Position numbers and translations under genes: made by a program. 64,000 bases of DNA. Source: Qipengyuania_B sp965214525 (GTDB lineage: Bacteria > Pseudomonadota > Alphaproteobacteria > Sphingomonadales > Sphingomonadaceae). Position 1 is the stretch's first letter. Every line of letters starts with the position of its first letter. Below are positions 1 to 8,777 of this stretch, in pieces. Below the pieces are notes generated by a model, which was given only the letters and a program-made list of their open reading frames with translations, was not told the origin of the DNA and made no database searches. Where the stretch lies: positions 310,001 to 374,000 of the forward strand of contig OZ243959.1 of assembly GCA_965214525.1 (NCBI GenBank), read 5' to 3'.

Positions 1-561
1 CGGCCATCGGCAGACCCGCTCGTGCAGGTCAAGGAGGCTGGTCTTGTCGGAAATGTCCGTGCTGGGTTTGGCCGGAACCAGCCGCCGGGGTGGGGCGGGG
101 GGGATCGGTGCCTGCTGATCGCCCGGACCCTGCCGCAGGAATCCGCCAGGCCCAACGGACATGACCTTGGTCGCGTTCTGTCCCGCTCCCGGCATTGGTT
201 GCGAAGGATGCGAACCCGACACTGGAGTTGGCTTTGGCACCGCGGACGCCGGAGGCGCCGGGTCCGCCGCTATGGGCTTTACCGGCTCCGCCTTCGCCTG
301 CTTTGCGGCAGACACCGCTTCGCCATCACCCGGCGGAACGGGCTTTGGCGATCCCTTCGGCGCTGCAGGCGCGCCAGCCTTCGCCGGTTTGCCTTCATTG
401 GCTTTCACTGGCGATGGACGCGCCTTCAGCCCCAGCCGATGGGCCTTTCCGATTACGGCGTTGCGGCTCACCCCGCCCAATTCTTCCGCGATCTGACTGG
501 CGGTCGCGCCGCCTTCCCACAATTTCTGTAAGGTCGCGATCCGTTCTTCAGTCCAACTCAT
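1..561 (-). CDS. gcrA: GcrA cell cycle regulator (3' end outside window)
   Basis: Reading the minus strand from the ATG at 561-559 gives a protein that begins MSWTEERIATLQKLW and continues with ASQIAEELGG and SRNAVIGKAHRLGL. This is the N-terminal DNA-binding region typical of GcrA, the alphaproteobacterial cell-cycle transcription factor that works with RNA polymerase at CcrM-methylated promoters. A long Ala/Pro/Lys-rich linker follows (about residues 48-165). The frame reaches the window edge at residue 187 with LHERVCRWP, the start of the conserved C-terminal CRWP motif that contacts sigma factor, so only a few tens of residues should be missing. The frame is open and the start is unambiguous. 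GcrA is restricted to Alphaproteobacteria, which helps to place the organism. Confidence 0.93.
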   Translation of the reverse strand, partial: MSWTEERIATLQKLWEGGATASQIAEELGGVSRNAVIGKAHRLGLKARPSPVKANEGKPAKAGAPAAPKGSPKPVPPGDGEAVSAAKQAKAEPVKPIAADPAPPASAVPKPTPVSGSHPSQPMPGAGQNATKVMSVGPGGFLRQGPGDQQAPIPPAPPRRLVPAKPSTDISDKTSLLDLHERVCRWP

Positions 562-664
562 GTATCTGCTTTTCCATTTGTAACGGGCAAAGCCACCAAA
601 ATGCGGCTCGACAGCCCTGGACGTTCGCTTGTCAAAATCTTGCCGAGGCACTAAGCGGTGCGCC

Positions 665-1555
665 ATGGCCGATCAAGCCCAAGCTGAGCCGGTACCGCGA
701 GGGATTATCGGCGGTGCCACAGTTCCCGCAGCACCATCCTTTCGTCCGCGCGGAGAGCCGGTATTCCGGGGGATCAACCGCGTGGGCTTGTCGAGCCTCT
801 ATATTAAGGAGGTTCGCCGCTTTCTCAAGGTCCAGACACAGACGATATGGGGCCCAGCGGTCAGCACCGTGCTGTTTCTTGTCATATTCGATGTAGCCCT
901 AGGCCGGGCCGATCGTAACGTTCTAGGCGTTCCGTTCGCCGATTTCATCGCACCTGGGTTGATCGTTATGGCAATGATGCAGAATGCGTTTGCCAATTCG
1001 AGCTTCTCGCTCCTTGCAGGCAAGATCCAGGGAACGATCATCGATCTGCTGATGCCTCCTTTGTCGAACGGGGAATTGATGGCCGGCATCGTGGGCGCAG
1101 CGATAACGCGCGCGGTGATGGTGGGGCTGGCGCTGGCGCTGGCGATCGTAATCTATCCCGGCGCGTCGCTGCATTACGCGCATGGATGGGCACTTGTGTG
1201 GTTCGGCTTGATGGGTGCGACGATGCTGGCGCTGTTCGGTCTGTTGACATCGATCTGGGCGGAGAAGTTCGATCACAATGCTGCCATCACCACGCTGATC
1301 GTCGCCCCGCTGGCGCTCTTATCAGGCACGTTCTACACGATCGATGCACTGCACGGCGTGTTCGAAACAGTAAGCCGCGCCAATCCCTTCTTCTATGTCA
1401 TTTCCGGGTTTCGCTACGGCTTTCTTGGCGAGAGCGATATCGGCGAGGGAACGGGGGCCCTGATTGCCGCGGCGATTGGTCTGGGCATATTCAACCTCGT
1501 TCTGGCGATCGTCACCTACGCGGTCTTGCGATCCGGATGGAAACTGAAAAGCTGA
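665..1555 (+). CDS. ABC-2 type transporter permease
   Basis: A 296-residue inner-membrane protein. After a polar N-terminus of about 45 residues come about six hydrophobic segments, including TIWGPAVSTVLFLVIFDVAL and the FADFIAPGLIVMAMMQNAFA region, ending in the loop NPFFYVISGFRYGFLGESD that is characteristic of ABC-2 (YadH/NodJ-like) permeases. Members form the membrane channel of exporters for polysaccharides, lipids or drugs and need a separate ATPase. No ATP-binding subunit lies next to it in this window, so the partner must be elsewhere or left of the window. The ATG at 665 is preferred over a TTG at 629, which would add a non-conserved polar stretch. The substrate cannot be inferred. 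Confidence 0.85.
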   Translation: MADQAQAEPVPRGIIGGATVPAAPSFRPRGEPVFRGINRVGLSSLYIKEVRRFLKVQTQTIWGPAVSTVLFLVIFDVALGRADRNVLGVPFADFIAPGLIVMAMMQNAFANSSFSLLAGKIQGTIIDLLMPPLSNGELMAGIVGAAITRAVMVGLALALAIVIYPGASLHYAHGWALVWFGLMGATMLALFGLLTSIWAEKFDHNAAITTLIVAPLALLSGTFYTIDALHGVFETVSRANPFFYVISGFRYGFLGESDIGEGTGALIAAAIGLGIFNLVLAIVTYAVLRSGWKLKS

Positions 1556-1571
1556 ACGAGGCGCGGCTACG

Positions 1572-1952
1572 CTAGTGGGTGAGCGCGCGGCGCATGCGAT
1601 ACCGGCCATCTTCGAACCGCTCGAAAATCTGCGAGACGTCGGGATGCCCAACGGGCCCGCTTTCGCTATCGGGTTCAAGGTTCTGCTGGCTGACATAGGC
1701 GACATACGAACTGTCATCGCTCTCGGCTAGCAGGTGATAGAACGGTTGTTCGCGGCCCGGCCGGATGTGCTGCGGGATCGATTCGTACCACTCCTCGCTA
1801 TTGGCGAACACCGGATCGACATCGAATATCACGCCGCGAAAATCGAACATCTTGTGCCGGACGATATCGCCGATCGCAAACCGGGTGAGCAGGTGACGCG
1901 GCGCGGTTATCGTGCGACCGGCCTGGGACGAAAAGAATTCGGTACGATCCAT
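1572..1952 (-). CDS. hspQ: heat shock protein HspQ (YccV-like, hemimethylated-DNA-binding fold)
   Basis: A 126-residue protein. The conserved core begins at FAIGDIVRHKMFDFRGVIFD and continues with DPVFANSEEWYES and QPFYHLLAE, then YVAYVSQQNL. This is the HspQ/YccV family pattern. In enterobacteria HspQ binds hemimethylated oriC DNA and acts as an adaptor and specificity enhancer for the Lon protease. The ATG at 1952 gives an N-terminal extension of about 20 residues relative to the usual length of roughly 105, so a later start is possible. The frame stays open upstream to 2384 but that part overlaps the tRNA on the other strand and is not coding. The gene converges on the ABC-2 permease. Confidence 0.88.
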   Translation of the reverse strand: MDRTEFFSSQAGRTITAPRHLLTRFAIGDIVRHKMFDFRGVIFDVDPVFANSEEWYESIPQHIRPGREQPFYHLLAESDDSSYVAYVSQQNLEPDSESGPVGHPDVSQIFERFEDGRYRMRRALTH

Positions 1953-2112
1953 AGCGCCGCTATATGGGACAGCAACGGGACGGACACAAGCCAAGGTTCG
2001 ACTGGTGCCGGCGCGGCGCAAGACTTTTGGCTTGGCACGGGGGCGAGCATCGTCTAACCGACCCGCCGACCTTGGCCCCGCACCCACGTCGCCAGGTGCC
2101 ATCGTCTGTTGC

Positions 2113-2202
2113 GGAGAGGTGGCAGAGAGGTCGAATGCGCCGCACTCGAAATGCGGTATGCGGGCAACCGTATCGTGGGTTCGAATCCCACCCTCTCCGC
2201 CA
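2113..2202 (+). tRNA. tRNA-Ser (anticodon CGA)
   Basis: A 90-nt tRNA with a complete class II cloverleaf. The acceptor stem GGAGAGG (2113-2119) pairs with CCTCTCC (2192-2198), followed by discriminator G and an encoded CCA. The anticodon arm CCGCA/CTCGAAA/TGCGG places CGA in the loop, which reads the serine codon UCG. A long variable arm follows, as expected for tRNA-Ser, and the T-arm is GTGGGTTCGAATCCCAC. It stands alone. A short inverted repeat (GACGC-AAA-GCGTC, 2236-2248) lies downstream but has no adjacent T run. Confidence 0.96.
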
Positions 2203-3196
2203 CCGCCCCCAGCACTTGTCCTTGGTCGCAGGCGTGACGCAAAGCGTCGGGATTGGCGCTTTTGCAGGGGGGCATCCGTCACTGCCTTGGTGATCCGCCA
2301 GCCGTCATTGCGTGTTTCACATTGGTCTTGTTCCCGCTGTTTGTGCGTACAGCTATTTAGCGAGAATGTAAGCGGCTGGTTCAACGGGTCACAGGTGAAT
2401 GCCGCAAGATTGGACTGCCAAGATGCCGCGCTCCCCGGGGCGGGCCGGGCGCGCCTTTAGCGGCCTTGCCATTGATCCTACCTATTCCAATTGCCCGCGG
2501 GCCGGATAGTGAAACCGGGCACGAAATTTGCTAGCTACAGGCCAGGCACTGGCATTATGAAAAAGCGCTTCGAGGTGTCGACCCGGCAATCCCGGCGAGA
2601 TAAAGCTTGTATGGCCCCGCCTCAAGAAGGTTCTTTGCGGTCAATTCCACGGGGTACGCTGCTGCTTCTCTATTTCCGGCCCGGGAAGCGGCACGAACCC
2701 AGCCGGAGCGGTATCTGTCGAACCACGCCAGGATCGCTGCTGCCTTGGCTGCGCTTTGCGAAGGGCGCGCGGCCAAGCTGCCATGGCTGGCTTTTGGAAC
2801 CCTGATCAATGCTGTCGGCACCCCGCGATGCCGTAACGCAGTGTAGTACCGCTCGGCTTCGCTGACAGGTGTGCGGTAAGCACTTGCGAGCGATCTACCG
2901 GTTGTTCGCAAATTCCTGCTTGGAGTGAACGGCAGAACCCGACATGGCTAGGCATCGAAAGACCCCTCCTCAAGCCTGCAGCGGACCGTCAGAAGCGCGC
3001 GCGCCTACGAACAGGAAACGCCCCACTGGGCTTACCGGGTAGGGGCATGCTTTGGCGGATGGCTCATCGACCGCCTGGTAAGCTTGCGGCTCAAACGCGG
3101 CAAGTCGACTGATGAAGGATGCTTGCTCCCAAAACAACCATGCCATATTCTCGGTAGCATCGGTCAGGATTGGCCGGGGGGAAGGAGCATCGCATC
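2203..3196. other. degraded intergenic region around a peptidase remnant
   Basis: Nearly 1 kb with no intact gene. The middle (2555-2911) holds the minus-strand S9 peptidase remnant listed separately. On the plus strand, 2953-3231 is an open frame without a start codon that reads RTVRSARAYEQETPHWAYRV and on to RLKRGKS. I do not recognise it, and it may be another decayed gene. Base composition is less uniformly GC-rich than in the neighbouring genes, consistent with non-coding or decaying DNA. No tRNA, repeat array or convincing terminator was seen apart from the short hairpin after the tRNA. Confidence 0.5.
2555..2911 (-). pseudogene. C-terminal remnant of an S9 (prolyl oligopeptidase-like) peptidase
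   Basis: Roughly residues 11-67 of the open frame (about 2881-2711) read YRTPVSEAERYYTALRHRG, then VPTALIRVPKASHG, ending AKAAAILAWFDRY. This is the closing segment of bacterial S9 family acyl-aminoacyl/prolyl oligopeptidases, including the catalytic His region (ASHG). The upstream part that would hold the beta-propeller, the catalytic Ser and the catalytic Asp is absent. In family members the text before YRTPVSE contains that Asp; here it is replaced by unrelated sequence. About 50 further residues follow the DRY motif. It is best read as a truncated leftover of a roughly 650-residue secreted peptidase lost by deletion. Confidence 0.7.
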
Positions 3197-4543
3197 GTGC
3201 CTATGCAACTGGTCAGTGACCGCGTAATCCAAGGCGTTGCCGGTCCGACGCACCTGCCCAAATGGCCGACGCTTGCGCAAGTCGACTTGACCAGCATCGA
3301 CCGCTTCGCCGCTGGACAGCCCTGGGCGGATTATGCGCGTATGCGGTTGCAGGCACCCGTCATGTGGCATCCGGAGCCCGATGGCCGGCCGGGATTCTGG
3401 GCGGTAACACGATATGAAGACGTGAAGCGGGTAAATGGCGATCCTGTCACCTTCTCGTCGCAGGTTGGCGGCATCAATCTGGCGCTGGCACCGTCGGGCC
3501 GGCGACACGAAGATCTGTTTGCCGCCTCTTTGAATGCGATGATCAACCTGGACGGTCTGCCGCACCGTCAATTGCGCCGCGAACACATGCCATATTTCAC
3601 CGTCGGCTACCTGCGCGATCTGCGCGCCCGTATCGCAGCGGAGGTCGCTCGCCGATTGGACGCCATGGCAGACCGGGACGAATGCGATTTCGTGGAAGCG
3701 TTTGCGGGACATATCCCCTTGTTCACCTTATGCGAAATGCTCGGCATCCCCGAAAGCGACCGGGAGCCGTTTCTCAGGTGGATCCATTTTCTCGAACTGG
3801 CGCAGCAGGTTGCGGCCGAACAGGCGGGGAGGGCGGATGCCGAGATGAGCCCGAGCCTGCTGGGTTTCATTGAATTGTTCAACCGCAATGTCGAAGAGAT
3901 GTTCGTATATGGCCGCGATATGCTGCGTCGCCGCCGCCAGGAACCGCAGGAGGATTTGTTAAGCGCCATAGCCAACGCAAAGATCGATGGCGAATTGCTG
4001 CCCGAAGAATATCTCGATGGATCGTGGCTGTTGATCGTCTTTGCCGGCAACGACACCACACGCAACACCTTGTCGGGGGGTCTGAAGCTGTTGACGGAAC
4101 ACCCGGCGCAGCGCGAGCGGCTGTTGTGCGATGCTGCCCTCCTGCCCAACGCCGTGCACGAGATTACCCGCGTGGTAAGCCCGGTCATTCACATGCGGCG
4201 GACGGCTGCCTGCGATACGCAAATTGCCGGGCAGCGCATTGCGGCGGGAGAAAAAGTTGTCATGTGGTATGGCGCGGCCAACCATGACGAAACAGTCTTC
4301 GGCGATGCGGAGCGGTTTGATATCGAGCGGGCGAATGCAGAGAAGAACATTGCCTTTGGCCATGGCCCGCACATTTGCATCGGCCGGCTGGCAGCGCAAA
4401 TCCAATTAGAGGAAAGCTATCGACAGATGTTGCAACGCTTCCCCCACATCCACTGGACCGGCGAGATCGACATCGCACCCAACAATTTCGTTCATGGCAT
4501 AAGGCGGCTTGGGGTGCGATTGAACCAAAAGGCGAGCGCCTGA
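3197..4543 (+). CDS. cytochrome P450
   Basis: A soluble bacterial class I P450 of 448 residues, the usual length. It has the I-helix oxygen-activation motif FAGNDTTRN, the K-helix ExxR motif in HEITRVVSP, the meander, and the haem-binding loop FGHGPHICIGRLAAQ with the cysteine ligand. It catalyses NAD(P)H-dependent monooxygenation with a ferredoxin and reductase that are not encoded here. The start is chosen as GTG at 3197 because AAGGAG at 3182-3187 lies nine bases upstream; ATG at 3203 is the alternative. It heads a four-gene operon in which every junction is a four-base overlap. The substrate is unknown; the sequence resembles P450 groups that act on terpenoid or steroid-like compounds, but this is only an impression. 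Confidence 0.92.
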   Translation: MPMQLVSDRVIQGVAGPTHLPKWPTLAQVDLTSIDRFAAGQPWADYARMRLQAPVMWHPEPDGRPGFWAVTRYEDVKRVNGDPVTFSSQVGGINLALAPSGRRHEDLFAASLNAMINLDGLPHRQLRREHMPYFTVGYLRDLRARIAAEVARRLDAMADRDECDFVEAFAGHIPLFTLCEMLGIPESDREPFLRWIHFLELAQQVAAEQAGRADAEMSPSLLGFIELFNRNVEEMFVYGRDMLRRRRQEPQEDLLSAIANAKIDGELLPEEYLDGSWLLIVFAGNDTTRNTLSGGLKLLTEHPAQRERLLCDAALLPNAVHEITRVVSPVIHMRRTAACDTQIAGQRIAAGEKVVMWYGAANHDETVFGDAERFDIERANAEKNIAFGHGPHICIGRLAAQIQLEESYRQMLQRFPHIHWTGEIDIAPNNFVHGIRRLGVRLNQKASA

Positions 4544-5637
4544 TACTCACGCACGCAGACGATTGGCCGATACACCAGACGCCCGAACCGATCGCGCATG
4601 CAGGAACCGATCGCAACTTCTACGATCGATATTTTTTCAACGGCTATTCGCTCGAGGCCGGTGACGACCGGATGTTCGCGCTGGCGTTTGGCGTGTATCC
4701 GCAATTGGGCATCGCCGATGCTTCCTTGTGCTGGATGGCGGGCGGTGGGCAAATGAACTTGCATGCGAGCCGTTGGCTTAACGCAGAGCGCATGGATCTT
4801 GCCGTCGGCCCCATCCGATTGACTATCGAGGAGCCGTTGCAGCGTTTGCGCATATCCATCGATGCCCCTGAACATGGGGTTGCGGCCGACCTGTTGTTTG
4901 CAGGCCGCTCTTTTCCTGTCGAGGAGCCGCGGTTCACCCGAACGGTCGGTACGCGTACCTTGCTGGACTACACCCGGCTTACCCAAAATGGCGGCTATGC
5001 CGGGTGGCTGGAGGTCGACGGCGAGCGCATCGACCTGACGGGATGGGCCGGTACCCGCGATCGGTCTTGGGGGGTCAGGCCGGTCGGCGCGCGCGACGTG
5101 CAGCCGCCTGCAAGTGCGGAGCCGCCGCAATTCTTCTGGTTGTGGAGCCCGTGCGTTTTCGACGATGGAGATCTGTTCTTCCATACCAACGACGACGCGT
5201 ATGGCCGCCCCTGGAACCGCCGTGCGTTGTGGGTGCCACTGGGCAGCTCACGAGCGGGCGAGCAGGCGTTCCATTCTGCCGGCGCTACCATCGATTGGCG
5301 AGCGGGAACGCGCAATGCGCTGACCGCGCGGCTGGCGCTTGACGGTGGTGCGGTGACCTTCGCGCCGCGGGCGGATTTCGTGATGGCCGGCTTGGGCTAC
5401 GGGCATCCACAGTGGGGGCACGGCTCGAACAAGGGCGAGCACCGGGTTGAGCGGGAGGATTGGAACTTCACCGAACTCGACCGGTCCCAGCCGCATAACT
5501 TTCACGTGCAAGCTTTGTCGGATGTCGTCTGGACGGATGCCGATGGGCGGGAACGGCAGGGGCGCGGCGTGCTGGAGCAATTGGCCATCGGAGCGCATGC
5601 GCCGTCGCACTTCATCGGGCTCGTGGACCTGGCGTGA
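4540..5637 (+). CDS. uncharacterised P450-operon protein
   Basis: A protein of about 365 residues with no catalytic motif that I recognise. It has conserved-looking stretches NFYDRYFFNGYS, YPQLGIADASLCW, GWAGTRDRSWGVRP and GYGHPQWGHGS, rich in aromatic residues and compatible with a beta-rich lipocalin-like or tandem beta-sandwich fold. Similar proteins often accompany P450 or acyl-CoA genes. The start is a problem. The only ATG in frame upstream is at 4375, deep in the P450 gene. The CTG at 4540 overlaps the P450 stop as CTGA, is preceded by AAAGGCGAG, and starts just before the first recognisable part. I therefore propose a CTG start with translational coupling. It overlaps the next gene by GTGA. 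Confidence 0.75.
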   Translation: MILTHADDWPIHQTPEPIAHAGTDRNFYDRYFFNGYSLEAGDDRMFALAFGVYPQLGIADASLCWMAGGGQMNLHASRWLNAERMDLAVGPIRLTIEEPLQRLRISIDAPEHGVAADLLFAGRSFPVEEPRFTRTVGTRTLLDYTRLTQNGGYAGWLEVDGERIDLTGWAGTRDRSWGVRPVGARDVQPPASAEPPQFFWLWSPCVFDDGDLFFHTNDDAYGRPWNRRALWVPLGSSRAGEQAFHSAGATIDWRAGTRNALTARLALDGGAVTFAPRADFVMAGLGYGHPQWGHGSNKGEHRVEREDWNFTELDRSQPHNFHVQALSDVVWTDADGRERQGRGVLEQLAIGAHAPSHFIGLVDLA

Positions 5638-6644
5638 CGCTGACGGACGAGCTCGCTGCGTATCTTTCTCGTACCGAAGGGCAGGCGGTGGAGGTGCGAT
5701 CGCTCGCGCGTATACCTGGCGGGGCAAGCCGCGAAACTTATCGTTTCGACGCCGTTTCGCACGATAAGATCAGGCCCCTGATCCTACGGCGCGACCCCGT
5801 AGCAAGCCTGCTCGAAACCGACCGAGAGATCGAGTTCCTCGCGTATCGCACTGCGCAAGCGCATATGCCCGTACCTGCCGCAATTGCGTTGGAACCCCAC
5901 GGGGCCGAACTTGGCCGCCCGTTCTTTATAATGGAGAGGATCGATGGCGGGATCGTCCCTTCTCCTTTCTCCGCATCTCCGTTCGGCGGCCATGCCCGTG
6001 CCATCGGCGAACAGGTCTTTCGATCGCTCGGCCGATTGGCGCGTGTCGACCCTGCCGGAACCCCGCTTGGCAATGTGCTGCCAAAGCCGAAGCCGGAGGA
6101 ATGCTGGCAGGTAGCGCTCGACCATTGGGCTGGCGTGCTGGAGCGCGACGAGACTTACCCTCAACCGATCGCGCGTGCGGCCGTCCGAAGCCTGAGAGCG
6201 CACCCGCCGCCGCCGGCCCAGGCCATCCGCATCGTCCATGGCGACTTTCGCTCCGGCAATTGGATGCATGACGGCGCCGGGCGATTGCTGGCCGTGCTCG
6301 ATTGGGAGATGACCCATCTGGGCGATCCTCTGGAAGATTTGGGCTGGGTGTTCGATCCTCTGTGGTGTCACGGCGATCCCTCGACCGTTTGCGGTACGGT
6401 GCCGCGCGATCAGGTCATCGCGTGGTGGTGCGCGGAAAGCGGACTTGCCGTCGATGAGCGGGCACTCGCATGGTGGTCGTTGTTCAACGCGGTCAAAGGA
6501 CGCGCGATCTGGACCACGGCCGACAAGGAGTATCGCGCCGGCCAATGCCTGGATCCGGTGCTGGGCATTTCTGCATTGTTTGTCGCGCGCGAGCATGATG
6601 CTATCCTCGCTGCCCTGCTCCAACAATTCGTGGAAGCAGTATGA
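5634..6644 (+). CDS. phosphotransferase, aminoglycoside phosphotransferase (APH) fold
   Basis: A 336-residue APH-family small-molecule kinase. The N-lobe has GGASRETYRFD (nucleotide loop) and LILRRDP. The catalytic loop is HGDFRSGNW, with the Asp and Asn of the HGDxxxxN motif, and the metal-binding DWEMTHLGDPLEDLGW follows. Proteins of this type (COG3173, similar to the kinase domain of ACAD10/11) phosphorylate hydroxyl groups, for instance of hydroxyacyl-CoAs, rather than conferring drug resistance. Its position directly after a P450, which could introduce the hydroxyl, fits a hydroxylate-then-phosphorylate order; this is inference. The GTG start overlaps the previous stop as GTGA, and the stop overlaps the next gene as ATGA. 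Confidence 0.87.
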   Translation: MTLTDELAAYLSRTEGQAVEVRSLARIPGGASRETYRFDAVSHDKIRPLILRRDPVASLLETDREIEFLAYRTAQAHMPVPAAIALEPHGAELGRPFFIMERIDGGIVPSPFSASPFGGHARAIGEQVFRSLGRLARVDPAGTPLGNVLPKPKPEECWQVALDHWAGVLERDETYPQPIARAAVRSLRAHPPPPAQAIRIVHGDFRSGNWMHDGAGRLLAVLDWEMTHLGDPLEDLGWVFDPLWCHGDPSTVCGTVPRDQVIAWWCAESGLAVDERALAWWSLFNAVKGRAIWTTADKEYRAGQCLDPVLGISALFVAREHDAILAALLQQFVEAV

Positions 6645-7027
6645 CGCCCAAAATATCTGAGATCCTGCGTGGAAACTTCGCGGTGCTCGCGAGGATCGCG
6701 GCGGGTGAACCAGCAAGCGAATTCACTTCCGCGCAGGTGATGACGATAGCTCTGCTGGACCTTTTGTGCGCACAAGAAGCGGAGCGGGCGACTGCGGTCG
6801 TCGACACGGAGAACCGGGCGATAGAGAACCTGTTGCGCGAAGCGGGGTGCGATGTTCGAACCGCGCATGAGACGCCCGATGCGCGCAATAACGAACTTCG
6901 CGAAGAGCTGATCCGCTTGCACGAGCGAGCAGAAGCCAACCAGAACAAGGCGTTAGAACGGAAAGTGTTGCAGCTTTACAAGCTGATAGCCGATGCGCGT
7001 CGCCTGCAGTTGCCCACCCTGCCTTGA
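6641..7027 (+). CDS. small alpha-helical protein of the P450 operon
   Basis: A 128-residue protein that I do not recognise. It looks wholly helical and highly charged: an N-terminal MTPKISEILRGNFAVLAR, then helices rich in Glu, Arg and Ala, with NNELREELIRLHERAEANQN suggesting a short coiled coil. No signal peptide or membrane segment is visible. It starts at an ATG that overlaps the kinase stop (ATGA), so it is the last member of the P450-kinase operon and probably works with it. The 279 bp that follow, before the glycosyltransferase, contain no gene I can support. Confidence 0.75.
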   Translation: MTPKISEILRGNFAVLARIAAGEPASEFTSAQVMTIALLDLLCAQEAERATAVVDTENRAIENLLREAGCDVRTAHETPDARNNELREELIRLHERAEANQNKALERKVLQLYKLIADARRLQLPTLP

Positions 7028-7306
7028 AAGGCCACCGGGCACGACGACACAAATGATGCCGATATAGCGCTATAGGTCGTATCCGCCCGCATACAGTTCT
7101 TACGTGCCATTTTACGACCTTGCACGAATTCGCATCGCCATTATCCGCATCTTAGCCAACAAGACTAGACGCGGTAAGACACCATCGGACATCCTCATCT
7201 TGCAACACAGCAAACGGGCTGCTTTATGTTATGATATACGGCAGAACCACGTTCTGCGTCGGTATCACCTACGGAGAGCCCGGCCATTCTGGATAGGAAC
7301 CATGAT

Positions 7307-8433
7307 ATGACAGTCGATGTCGCAAAGAAGCCCGTCCGATCCGATCGGAAGCGCGTTATGCTGCTACTGAAGGAATACCCCAAATCAGTCAAACCTATAT
7401 CAAGAACGAAATCGAAGCGTTGGAAGACGATTACGAAATCCAAATAGTCACGCGCAAGGGTCCGGATATCCCTTACGACAATCATCGGAAACATAAATTC
7501 GCGAGCGACCTGGCGGAATTCAAGGAGATTGCCGATGAATTCAAGCCCGATATCTTGCATACCCATTACCTGACCGAACTGAATTTCATCGGAGACCTGG
7601 CCGAGAAAACGGGCACGCCTTTCACAGTGCGAACGCACTCTTTCGACACTGTCGCGCTCCGCAAGAAGAGCTGGAAGGGCCGTCTGAAGCAGATGCTCAA
7701 ACGCCAGGGGCCGTTGGAGCGATCATCCTTCTTCCTGGCTGGCATCCAGAGGATGCAGAGCGACCTGTGTTTGGGCGTCCTGACCTTTCCGTTCAGTCGC
7801 CCCTGGTTGGAACGGGCAGGGATCAAAGGCGAAAAGCTGATCGATTGCTTTCCCGTGGTGCGATATGACCATTTTTATGACCGCAGCGAGAACGGCGATG
7901 CGATCATGAATACCGGCGTAGCGACGCCAAAAAAAGCAATGCCGGATTTTCTCAGACTGGCGACGAAGGTTCCGGACAAGACCTTTCGGTTGTATGGAAT
8001 GGGGTATCATATCGACAGCCTGCGCGCTGAAAGCGAACGGCTGGGCGCCAACGTTGAATTTGTCGATCCTATTCAGCCTGAGAACATGCCGGCCGAGTAC
8101 AAGAAACATCAATGGCTGGTTTACACCGGCGACTTTGACATTCCTACCGTTGGCTGGCCGATGGCGATTGCCGAAGCTCAGGCAGCCGGTTGCGGGGTTT
8201 GCATGCCGCGCATCCGGCCTGACCTTGTTCACTATGTTGGAGAGGGTGCGGGCATACTCTATGATTCAATCAATGAATTGCCAGAGATCATTTCCAGGCC
8301 GGTGCCAGATGACATGCGCGAGCGGGGCTTCGAACAGGCGAAGAAATCCGATATAGAACACCATAGAAAGCTATTGACGGATCTGTGGACGCGGGAGTTC
8401 CAGCGCAGTTCGCCATCCTTGGCCGTGGCGTAG
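7307..8433 (+). pseudogene. glycosyltransferase (GT-B/GT4-like), frameshifted as assembled
   Basis: The start is ATG at 7307 with AGGA just upstream. The first frame gives MTVDVAKKPV to RVMLLLKEYP and then runs into nonsense. From 7381 the +1 frame reads QISQTYIKNEIEALEDD, which joins perfectly as KEYPQISQTYIKNEIEA, a standard GT4 N-terminus. One C appears to be missing from the CCCC run at 7378-7381. The remaining frame has the GT-B features FKPDILHTHYLTELN, FTVRTHSFD, RLYGMGYHIDSL and VGWPMAIAEAQAAGCGV. Restoring one base gives 375 residues, a normal length. It is either a recent pseudogene or an assembly error. It has no neighbouring glycan genes, and its substrate is unknown. Confidence 0.82.
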
Positions 8434-8777
8434 GCCTTAGATCGTGGTCTGGATCGAAGCCAACGCGGTGCGAACACATGTGGGAAGGGATCGATAGCCC
8501 GGCAGGTAACTTTATTCGGGCGAAGCCAACCGTCGGACTATCCTGTCGAATGATCACAAAGCTCTACGGCTGGCTGGCTGGAATTGGCACGAAAACGCGA
8601 GGAGGGGGCGGCGCCCCCCTGTCACCGTTCGATGGTGCCGTTACAGCTTGATCATCACCGTCTTGGCAATCCTTCTCAAAGTTTGGATCAGCAAGGTGGC
8701 CGGTCCGTTGCTTTTCGATACTGGCCTTCTGCCGGCGGCAACGCAACACTTGCGCGCCCTGCGGTAGCGGAGATACG
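8434..8777. other. intergenic region upstream of fdhD
   Basis: 344 bp without a gene I can support. It contains a perfect GC-rich hairpin, GGGGGC-GGC-GCCCCC at 8604-8618, but no T run follows, so it is not a classical terminator. No molybdenum-cofactor riboswitch could be made out, although the next genes serve molybdoenzymes. Short frames here on both strands are low-complexity and lack family resemblance. Confidence 0.5.

Noticed and set aside
22..896. Long plus-strand open frames over gcrA
   Set aside because: They are antisense to the conserved GcrA reading and consist of Arg/Pro-rich low-complexity sequence.
5634..6644. APH-fold kinase as an aminoglycoside resistance gene
   Set aside because: Its operon with a P450 and its COG3173-like motifs point to metabolic hydroxyl phosphorylation.
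7378..7381. Programmed frameshift or phase variation in the glycosyltransferase
   Set aside because: A four-C run is too short for phase variation, and there is no slippery-site structure; an error or mutation is simpler.
8604..8618. GGGGGC-GGC-GCCCCC hairpin as a Rho-independent terminator
   Set aside because: No T run follows; it is kept only as a structural feature of the gap.
8434..8777. Molybdenum-cofactor riboswitch ahead of fdhD
   Set aside because: No recognisable conserved helices; the location alone is not evidence.
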